DNA of 7,623 nucleotides, taken from the NCBI GenBank assembly GCA_001803815.1, contig MHEL01000110.1:1-7623 (forward strand). The letters are read 5' to 3'. A program made the translations under genes and the position numbers. Origin of the DNA: Nitrospirae bacterium RBG_19FT_COMBO_42_15 (GTDB taxonomy: Bacteria > Nitrospirota > CAKKRA01 > 9FT-COMBO-42-15). The notes beneath the pieces are model-generated. The model ran no database searches. It was given only the letters and a program-made list of their open reading frames with translations, and was not told the DNA's origin. Position 1 is the stretch's first letter; every line of letters begins with the position of its first letter. Shown here piece after piece: positions 1 through 3,792 of the stretch.

Positions 1-95
1 TAATGCCGATAGCGATGGAGCAGGGATTGAGGTTTGCAATAAGAGAAGGCGGCAGGACAGTAGGAGCAGGCGTAGTAACACAAATAATAGAGTAA
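1..95 (+). CDS. tuf: Elongation factor Tu, C-terminal end (5' truncated by window edge)
   Basis: This is the last 30 codons and stop of EF-Tu, the GTPase that delivers aminoacyl-tRNA to the ribosome; the rest lies outside the window. In the frame beginning at base 3 it reads [17 protein letters not shown], followed by [13 protein letters not shown] and TAA. That is the conserved end of EF-Tu domain 3, where the [18 protein letters not shown] block is nearly invariant. The stop (93-95) overlaps the AAGGAG ribosome binding site of rpmG (94-99), so the two genes are very probably co-transcribed. Whether this is the only tuf copy cannot be told from here. Confidence 0.96.
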   Translation, partial: MPIAMEQGLRFAIREGGRTVGAGVVTQIIE

Positions 96-108
96 GGAGT
101 AATTTAAG

Positions 109-258
109 ATGCGTGAAATAATCACAATAGCTTGCACACAGTGCAAGGAGAGAAATTATTCAACAATGAAAAATAAAAGGAATACGCCGGACAAGCTTGA
201 GATTAAGAAATATTGCAAGTCCTGCAAGGCGCATACTTTACATAAGGAGACCAAATAA
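109..258 (+). CDS. rpmG: 50S ribosomal protein L33
   Basis: A 49-residue protein, the usual length for L33, a small component of the large ribosomal subunit near the E site. It starts [20 protein letters not shown] and ends HKETK. Two CxxC pairs are visible (C9/C12 and C36/C39), so this is the zinc-binding (C+) form of L33, as opposed to the cysteine-free form used under zinc limitation. The ATG at 109 follows AAGGAG (94-99) with 9 bases of spacing. It sits between tuf and tRNA-Trp, a common arrangement upstream of secE-nusG in many bacteria. The stop is one base from the mature 5' end of the tRNA. The gene is small, but its identity is clear. Confidence 0.96.
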   Translation: MREIITIACTQCKERNYSTMKNKRNTPDKLEIKKYCKSCKAHTLHKETK

Positions 259-259
259 C

Positions 260-336
260 AGGCCAGTAGCTCTAACGGCTAGAGCGCCGGTCTCCAAAAC
301 CGGGTGTTGGGGGTTCGAATCCCTCCTGGCCTGCCA
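260..336 (+). tRNA. trnW: tRNA-Trp (anticodon CCA)
   Basis: A complete cloverleaf with an encoded CCA tail. The acceptor stem AGGCCAG (260-266) pairs with CTGGCCT (326-332), G333 is the discriminator base and CCA is at 334-336. T8/A9 are at 267-268. The D stem is GCTC/GAGC (269-272/282-285). The anticodon stem is CCGGT/ACCGG (287-291/299-303) with a 7-base loop carrying CCA at 294-296, which reads UGG. The T stem is GGGGG/CCCTC (309-313/321-325, one G-U pair) around TTCGAAT. The discriminator G is the one expected for bacterial tRNA-Trp. With only one base between the rpmG stop and the tRNA, it is probably cut out of the polycistronic transcript by RNase P and 3' nucleases. Confidence 0.98.
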
Positions 337-365
337 AAGATTTATTTTGGGGAAAGAGATGAAAT

Positions 366-551
366 ATGTTTGAGAGAATAAAGGAATTTTTAAAAGAGGT
401 AAGGGGAGAGATAAAAAAGATAACCTTTCCCACAAGAGAAGAGACCATTAGCTCATCAGTGGTAGTGGTAGCGGTAGTAGTAGTAGTATCAGTGTTTCTT
501 TCGCTTGTTGATTTTGGATTGACCAAGATAATTAAATCTGTAATAAAATAA
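366..551 (+). CDS. secE: Preprotein translocase subunit SecE
   Basis: A 61-residue single-span SecE, the short form found in most bacteria other than enterics. SecE is an essential inner-membrane subunit that clamps SecY in the SecYEG channel. Residues 1-27 form the cytoplasmic amphipathic segment, with the conserved LKEVRGEIKKITFPTREET; the position before the invariant Pro is Phe where Trp or Tyr is more usual. Residues ~29-56 form one transmembrane helix that opens with a run of valines (32-35 and 37-41). The ATG at 366 follows a GGGGAAAGAG purine tract (349-358). An ATG at 359 is followed by a stop after four codons and is not the start. nusG follows closely, the classical secE-nusG pair. 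Confidence 0.96.
   Translation: MFERIKEFLKEVRGEIKKITFPTREETISSSVVVVAVVVVVSVFLSLVDFGLTKIIKSVIK
459..488 (+). repeat. GTA/GTG triplet repeat inside secE coding for polyvaline
   Basis: Ten consecutive codons (gtg gta gtg gta gcg, then gta five times) form an in-frame imperfect trinucleotide microsatellite at the start of the SecE transmembrane helix. Only one codon (Ala36) breaks the valine run. Expansion or contraction by one unit would stay in frame and change the helix length. It is directly visible, but no functional claim is made. Confidence 0.9.
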
Positions 552-568
552 GATATGGAGCAGGATTG

Positions 569-1099
569 ATGGCAAAAAAATGGTATGCGATTCACACCTA
601 TTCAGGTTTTGAGGGAAGGGTGAAATCAAGTATAGAGGAAAAGATAAAGACCTTAAAATTAGAGGATAAGATAACACAGGTTTTGCTTCCTACAGAGAAT
701 GTAGTGGAGCTGAAAGAAGGGAAAAAGAGGGTTTCTACCAAGAAATTTTTCCCGGGATATGTCTTAATAGAAATGGAGCTTACTGATGAGACATGGCATC
801 TGATAAATAATATTCCGAAGGTAACAGGTTTTATCGGCAGCAATAACCAGCCATCAGCGCTTTCAGATGAAGAGGTTGAGGTTATAAGAAAGCAGATGGA
901 TACCGGCGTTACCCTTACAAAGACAAAGTCGCAGTTTCAGAAGGGTGACAATGTCCGTATTGCTGACGGACCATTCCTCGGTTTTACAGGCATGATTGAT
1001 GAGATAGACCTTGACCATAGAAAATTGAGGGTTATGGTAAGTATATTTGGAAGGTCAACGCCTGTTGAACTGGATTTTTTACAGGCAGAAAAGGTGTAA
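569..1099 (+). CDS. nusG: Transcription termination/antitermination factor NusG
   Basis: A 176-residue NusG, close to the usual length, which binds the RNA polymerase clamp and couples transcription to Rho or the leading ribosome. The N-terminal NGN domain (~1-115) opens with MAKKWYAIHTYSGFEGRV and carries the FFPGYVLIEMELTDETWHLI strand-helix region and VTGFIG. A linker of ~10-15 residues follows. The C-terminal KOW domain (~123-176) contains KGDNVRIADGPFLGFTGMI and ends VSIFGRSTPVELDFLQAEKV. The start is taken as ATG 569 rather than the TTG at 566, because GGAG (557-560) is 8 bases from the ATG and the family begins MAKKWY. secE ends 17 bases upstream. The gene ends at TAA 1097-1099, one base before a palindromic repeat. 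Confidence 0.98.
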   Translation: MAKKWYAIHTYSGFEGRVKSSIEEKIKTLKLEDKITQVLLPTENVVELKEGKKRVSTKKFFPGYVLIEMELTDETWHLINNIPKVTGFIGSNNQPSALSDEEVEVIRKQMDTGVTLTKTKSQFQKGDNVRIADGPFLGFTGMIDEIDLDHRKLRVMVSIFGRSTPVELDFLQAEKV

Positions 1100-1100
1100 A

Positions 1101-1223
1101 AAAACTGTTGAAAAAGCTCATCTGCGGCGTTGTCGCTTCGGGCTTGCATCCTCACATACAACACAGTATGCTGCGGTGCAATCCCTCGCTCCGCCTTGCA
1201 TATGCAGCTTTTTGAACAGTTTT
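1101..1223. repeat. Imperfect palindromic intergenic element (~123 bp, MITE/REP-like)
   Basis: The outer arms AAAACTGTTGAAAAAGCT (1101-1118) and AGCTTTTTGAACAGTTTT (1206-1223) are inverted copies matching at 17 of 18 positions. Inside, TTGCA (1144-1148) pairs with TGCAA (1177-1181), and CATAC (1155-1159) with GTATG (1166-1170) around the loop AACACA. All are centred at about 1162, so the whole element can fold into one long imperfect hairpin. It is visibly more GC-rich than the DNA just around it and has no credible ORF. TAAA occurs at both edges (1097-1100, 1223-1226), but that is too simple to prove a target duplication. I recall similar GAAAAAGCTCATCTGCGGCG-type repeats in many copies in Nitrospirota and deltaproteobacterial genomes; this is memory, not a search. 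Confidence 0.85.
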
Positions 1224-1285
1224 AAACGGCTTCAAAAGATAAAAATAGTTTAGGCAATTGTAATATTAAGAAGGAGATAATAATC

Positions 1286-1711
1286 ATGGCAAAGGAAATA
1301 GTTGCAAATATTAAGCTGCAGATACCTGCTGGAAAGGCAAATCCAGCGCCTCCTGTTGGTCCTGCATTGGGCCAGCACGGCGTGAATATCATGGAGTTCT
1401 GCAAGAATTTTAATGCAAAGACTCAGAAGGACGGCGATACAATAATACCTGTAATAATTACCGTATATAATGACAGGTCATTTACTTTTATAACAAAGAC
1501 GCCGCCTGCGGCAGAGCTGCTAAAGAAGGCAGCAGGCATTATCAAAGGCTCAGGAAAGCCTAATAAGGAAAAGGTTGGGAAGGTCTCATCTGCGCAGGTA
1601 CAGGAGATAGCAAAGGCAAAGATGCAGGATTTGAACGCAGCAGATATAAAAGGGGCAGTTAATATAATACAAGGAACCGCAAGAAGCATGGGAATTGAAA
1701 TAATCGGTTGA
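1286..1711 (+). CDS. rplK: 50S ribosomal protein L11
   Basis: A 141-residue L11, the standard length. It binds the GTPase-associated centre of 23S rRNA at the base of the stalk and takes part in factor-dependent GTP hydrolysis and, in many bacteria, RelA activation. The N-terminal domain (1-~70) has the proline-rich [20 protein letters not shown], which includes the thiostrepton-site prolines, followed by [11 protein letters not shown]. The C-terminal rRNA-binding domain (~75-141) has the [12 protein letters not shown] linker helix, the [14 protein letters not shown] loop and ends with [19 protein letters not shown] at 1271-1277 places the ATG at 1286 with good spacing. rplA follows 13 bases later. 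No clear L1-binding operator was recognised in the short leader (1224-1285) left by the upstream repeat. Confidence 0.98.
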   Translation: MAKEIVANIKLQIPAGKANPAPPVGPALGQHGVNIMEFCKNFNAKTQKDGDTIIPVIITVYNDRSFTFITKTPPAAELLKKAAGIIKGSGKPNKEKVGKVSSAQVQEIAKAKMQDLNAADIKGAVNIIQGTARSMGIEIIG

Positions 1712-1724
1712 GAGGAGTTTTAAA

Positions 1725-2423
1725 ATGGCAGGGAAAAAATTTAAAGAGTCTCTAAAAAATGTTGATATTGAAAAACTTTATAAACTTGAAGACGCTGTAG
1801 AGCTGGTTAAAAAATGCGTTTATGCAAAGTTTAATGAGAGCATGGACATGGCAATACGGCTTGGTGTTGATCCAAAGCATTCTGACCAGGCTGTAAGGGG
1901 TTCTGTTGTGCTTCCGCACGGCTCTGGGAAAAAGGTCAGGATTGCAGTTTTTGCAAAGGGCGAGAAGGAAAAAGAGGCAAAGGATGCAGGCGCTGATTAT
2001 ATAGGCTCAGATGACCTTGCTGAAAAAATATCAAAGGGCTGGATGGATTTTGACAGTGTTGTTTCAACACCGGATTTAATGGGAATGGTTGGAAAGCTCG
2101 GTAAAATTTTGGGCCCAAGGGGATTGATGCCGAATCCAAAGACCGGCACTGTTACCTTTGACCTTGCAAAAATAATTAAGGAGATAAGGCAGGGAAGGGC
2201 TGATTTCAAGGTTGACAAGGCAGGAATAGTGCATGTTCCTGTTGGCAAGGCATCATTTGATGTTAAGCAGCTTTTGGATAACATGAATGTTATAATAGAA
2301 TCAATAATGAAGTCAAAACCAGCCTCAAGCAAGGGCCGCTATCTGAGAAGCATCACCTTATCCTCCACAATGGGTCCTGGTGTAAAGGTTGATCCAATTT
2401 TAGTTGCAAATATGTTTGCATAG
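1725..2423 (+). CDS. rplA: 50S ribosomal protein L1
   Basis: A 232-residue L1, normal bacterial length. It forms the mobile L1 stalk that moves deacylated tRNA out of the E site and, in many bacteria, represses its own operon by binding mRNA. Domain I is made of both termini (MAGKKFKESLKNV at the start, SITLSSTMGPGVKVDP near the end), and domain II is inserted in the middle. The L1 signature GKLGKILGPRGLMPNPKTGT lies at residues ~123-142, followed by the FKVDKAGIVHVPVGKASF segment. The ATG at 1725 follows GAGGAG (1712-1717), which begins one base after the rplK stop, so the two are translated in tandem. A 231-base structured leader separates it from rplJ. Confidence 0.98.
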   Translation: MAGKKFKESLKNVDIEKLYKLEDAVELVKKCVYAKFNESMDMAIRLGVDPKHSDQAVRGSVVLPHGSGKKVRIAVFAKGEKEKEAKDAGADYIGSDDLAEKISKGWMDFDSVVSTPDLMGMVGKLGKILGPRGLMPNPKTGTVTFDLAKIIKEIRQGRADFKVDKAGIVHVPVGKASFDVKQLLDNMNVIIESIMKSKPASSKGRYLRSITLSSTMGPGVKVDPILVANMFA

Positions 2424-2435
2424 AAAGGTCAGAGA

Positions 2436-2453
2436 CCCTCGCAGGGGCGAGGG
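2436..2453 (+). promoter_or_regulatory. GC-rich hairpin at the 5' edge of the rplJ leader
   Basis: CCCTCGC (2436-2442) and GCGAGGG (2447-2453) form a perfect 7-bp stem closed by the tetraloop AGGG, 12 bases after the rplA stop. No T-tract follows (AAGGTTAAATC), so it is not a standard intrinsic terminator. It could be the first stem of the L10 leader or a structure that protects the upstream mRNA end. Confidence 0.65.
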
Positions 2454-2532
2454 AAGGTTAAATCTATTTTAGTCAGAGACAATAGGCGTTTGCCGCGCTG
2501 TAATAATCGGGGCAGACTTAATTGCATTAACT

Positions 2533-2602
2533 GCTGCCTGTTTAGACTGAATCAAGGGATTTACGGCTATAGTTTATTAGTATAGATGAATCTATAGGCA
2601 GC
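2533..2602 (+). promoter_or_regulatory. Pair of mutually exclusive hairpins in the rplJ leader
   Basis: GCTGCCT (2533-2539) is a perfect complement of AGGCAGC (2596-2602), extended by TAGA (2543-2546) with TCTA (2591-2594). TATAGA (2581-2586) can instead pair with TCTATA (2591-2596) around the loop TGAA. The two folds compete for 2591-2596. The long stem is followed by ACTTTTG, a weak T-run, so it could act as an attenuator or simply organise the leader. The base pairing is seen directly; the regulatory role is inferred. Confidence 0.55.
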
Positions 2603-2639
2603 ACTTTTGATAAGCGTCAGTTGCTCTGATTATTTGGAA

Positions 2640-2645
2640 AGGAGG
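2640..2645 (+). promoter_or_regulatory. Strong Shine-Dalgarno site that fixes the rplJ TTG start
   Basis: AGGAGG, within AAAGGAGGG (2638-2646), is a near-perfect anti-16S match lying 9 bases before TTG 2655. The alternative TTG at 2607 has no comparable purine tract upstream and would add 16 residues with no resemblance to L10 N-termini. This supports 2655 as the start. Confidence 0.85.
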
Positions 2646-2654
2646 GATATTTTA

Positions 2655-3179
2655 TTGAAAAAGTCTGAGAAGGCAGAGGTTATTTCAGAGGTTCGCGACA
2701 GATTTACAAAGGCAAAGATAGCAGTTCTGACAGACTACCGCGGCCTTGATGTGGAAAAGATGACCGAGCTTAGAGTAAAGCTGCGCGGAGCAAAAGCTGA
2801 CTATAAGGTAATTAAAAATACACTTGCCAGCAAGGCTGCCGAAGGAACTTCTCTTGAAGGCCTGAAGGAGCATTTCAGCGGACCTGTAGGTGTTGCTATA
2901 AGCTATGATGACTCTTTATCCATATTAAAGGTATTAACTGAATTTGCAAAGAAGGAAGATAAACTTAAGATAAAGGCAGGCGTAGTAGAGAATAAAATAA
3001 CTGATTTAAAAGAGCTTAGGGTGCTGGCAGATCTGCCGCCAAGGGATGTGCTGATTGCAAAATTCATGGGCAGTTTGAAATCACCGCTCTACGGTTTAGC
3101 TGGTTCCTTAAACGGCATAATGCTGAAATTTGTTTATGCCTTGAATTCTGTTAAGGAATTAAAGGCAAAGGCAGGATAA
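2655..3179 (+). CDS. rplJ: 50S ribosomal protein L10
   Basis: A 174-residue L10 in the start chosen here, typical for the family. L10 anchors L7/L12 dimers to 23S rRNA to build the ribosomal stalk. The N-terminal RNA-binding domain begins MKKSEKAEVISEVRDRF and shows the conserved AKIAVLTDYRGLDVEKMTEL, then LRGAKADYKVIKNTLASKA. The region LADLPPRDVLIAKFMGSLKSP leads to the C-terminal helix (~146-174, GLAGSLNGIMLKFVYALNSV), which is the binding platform for L7/L12 dimers. The start is TTG 2655, set by AGGAGG 9 bases upstream. An in-frame TTG at 2607 would give 190 residues but lacks a ribosome site. rplL follows after 49 bases. The upstream leader suggests autoregulation. Confidence 0.97.
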   Translation: MKKSEKAEVISEVRDRFTKAKIAVLTDYRGLDVEKMTELRVKLRGAKADYKVIKNTLASKAAEGTSLEGLKEHFSGPVGVAISYDDSLSILKVLTEFAKKEDKLKIKAGVVENKITDLKELRVLADLPPRDVLIAKFMGSLKSPLYGLAGSLNGIMLKFVYALNSVKELKAKAG

Positions 3180-3182
3180 GTG

Positions 3183-3203
3183 AAAATTCAAAATTCAAAA
3201 TTT
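3183..3203. repeat. AAAATTC heptamer tandem repeat between rplJ and rplL
   Basis: Two exact AAAATTC units and a third ending in T (AAAATTT) run directly after the rplJ stop, followed by more A-rich sequence up to the rplL ribosome site AAAAGGAGA (3212-3220). The tract would keep the mRNA unstructured ahead of the highly translated rplL. Similar AAATTCAAAATTC runs are common in AT-rich intergenic DNA. Confidence 0.75.
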
Positions 3204-3228
3204 AAAAATATAAAAGGAGATTTCTAAA

Positions 3229-3609
3229 ATGGCAGACTTAACAATGGATGATGTTTTAAATTATATTGATAACATGAAGGTAATTGAACTTGCGGAATTG
3301 GTGAAAAAGATTGAGGAGAAGTTCGGCGTAACAGCAGCAGCGCCTGTTGCAGCAGCAGCCCCTGGCGCAGCAGCCCCTGGCGCAGCAGTAGAAGAAAAGA
3401 CCGCCTTTGATGTTATTCTTGCAAGCGCAGGAGACAAGAAGATTCAGGTTATCAAGGTGGTGAGGGAGCTTACAAGCCTTGGTTTAAAAGAGGCAAAGGA
3501 TGTTGTTGATGGAGCGCCAAAACCGCTTAAAACAGGCGTGTCAAAAGAAGATGCTGATAAATTCAAGGCAAAGCTTGAAGAGGTCGGCGCAAAGGTAGAG
3601 ATAAAGTAG
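3229..3609 (+). CDS. rplL: 50S ribosomal protein L7/L12
   Basis: A 126-residue L7/L12, the multicopy stalk protein that recruits translation GTPases. The N-terminal dimerisation and L10-binding domain spans ~1-33 ([20 protein letters not shown] through [10 protein letters not shown]). The flexible Ala/Pro/Gly hinge spans ~35-56 and contains [12 protein letters not shown]. The globular C-terminal factor-binding domain spans ~57-126, with [20 protein letters not shown], the [20 protein letters not shown] helix region and an end at [19 protein letters not shown] (3212-3220) lies 8 bases before the ATG at 3229. The strong site fits the need for four to six copies per ribosome. The hinge carries a perfect 15-bp tandem duplication. 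Confidence 0.98.
   Translation: MADLTMDDVLNYIDNMKVIELAELVKKIEEKFGVTAAAPVAAAAPGAAAPGAAVEEKTAFDVILASAGDKKIQVIKVVRELTSLGLKEAKDVVDGAPKPLKTGVSKEDADKFKAKLEEVGAKVEIK
3352..3388 (+). repeat. 15-bp tandem duplication in the rplL hinge
   Basis: GCAGCAGCCCCTGGC occurs twice in tandem (3352-3366 and 3367-3381), followed by a 7-base third partial copy. It is in frame and encodes AAAPG twice. The two full copies are identical at every base including third positions, which points to recent duplication or gene-conversion-like maintenance of hinge length. Confidence 0.92.
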
Positions 3610-3616
3610 AACAGGC

Positions 3617-3729
3617 ATTCTGAGTCATTCCTGCGAAAGCATGTCTGTCGACAGGCAGGCAGGAATCCAGAGGGAATAAGAAGTATCTGGAAAACAACTG
3701 GAGTCCATCTGGCGCGGGAATGACAGAAT
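3617..3729. repeat. Inverted repeat element in the rplL-rpoB gap
   Basis: GTCATTCCTGCG (3624-3635) is inverted as CGCGGGAATGAC (3713-3724) with one mismatch. The arms extend outward by ATTCTG/CAGAAT (3617-3622/3724-3729) and inward by GGAATCCAG (3662-3670) against CTGGAGTCC (3698-3706), again with one mismatch. It resembles the widespread GTCATTCC...GGAATGAC palindromic repeats seen between genes in many bacterial genomes. As RNA it would make a long stem between rplL and rpoB. No ORF or T-tract terminator accompanies it. The family assignment rests on memory. Confidence 0.8.
3642..3657. repeat. Short palindrome nested in the left arm of the rplL-rpoB repeat
   Basis: The perfect 10-bp palindrome CTGTCGACAG (3645-3654) extends to 16 bases, 3642-3657, with one G-T pair. 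It continues into three CAGG units (3652-3663). It lies between GTCATTCCTGCGAAAGCA and AGGAATCCAG, which would be nearly contiguous in the uninterrupted form of such repeats, so it looks like an insertion into the arm. Confidence 0.7.
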
Positions 3730-3792
3730 TGCTATAAGTAAAATTTAAATTTTTTCATAACAAATTACAAAAATATTTTTTTGGAGGAAATA
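3730..3792 (+). promoter_or_regulatory. AT-rich rpoB leader with ribosome binding site
   Basis: After the inverted repeat, 63 bases of strongly AT-rich DNA run to the rpoB start. They include the self-complementary AAATTTAAATTT and a T-run just before GGAGG (3783-3787), which is 5 bases from the ATG. The AT content would permit an internal promoter, but no convincing -35/-10 pair was found, so only the ribosome site is claimed. Confidence 0.6.

Larger units (their letters stand above)
2424..2654 (+). promoter_or_regulatory. rplJ 5' leader, candidate L10 autoregulatory leader RNA
   Basis: A 231-base gene-free gap directly before rplJ. It contains AGAGACAATAGGCG (2475-2488), which resembles the conserved core of the L10(L12)4-binding leader found upstream of rplJ-rplL in many bacteria. 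The core is bracketed by AGTC (2471-2474) and GACT (2515-2518), which can pair as a closing stem. In known examples the L10-L7/L12 complex binds this RNA and represses its own synthesis when in excess over rRNA. Position, length and core match; the detailed fold was judged by eye and not scored against the Rfam L10_leader model. Confidence 0.75.

Noticed and set aside
238..595. Minus-strand ORFs over the tRNA containing phrases like GFEPPTPGFGDRRSS and RRDSNPQHPVLETGA
   Set aside because: These are the familiar spurious peptides produced by translating the antisense of a tRNA gene. They overlap rpmG, trnW and secE and have no ribosome site.
1101..1223. CRISPR or transposase remnant
   Set aside because: There are no direct repeats with spacers and no coding potential; the structure is a single inverted repeat.
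1047..1253. Plus-strand 68-codon ORF running from the nusG end through the palindrome
   Set aside because: It is an out-of-frame shadow of nusG followed by repeat sequence, with no Shine-Dalgarno site and no recognisable protein features.
1224..1285. L1-binding operator or promoter in the rplK leader
   Set aside because: Autoregulation by L1 is known in other bacteria, but I could not identify the characteristic L1-binding fold or a convincing -35/-10 pair in these 62 bases.
2436..2470. Possible intrinsic terminator after rplA
   Set aside because: The stem is strong, but the following bases are AAGGTTAAATCTATTTT, without an immediate T-tract, and the operon continues.
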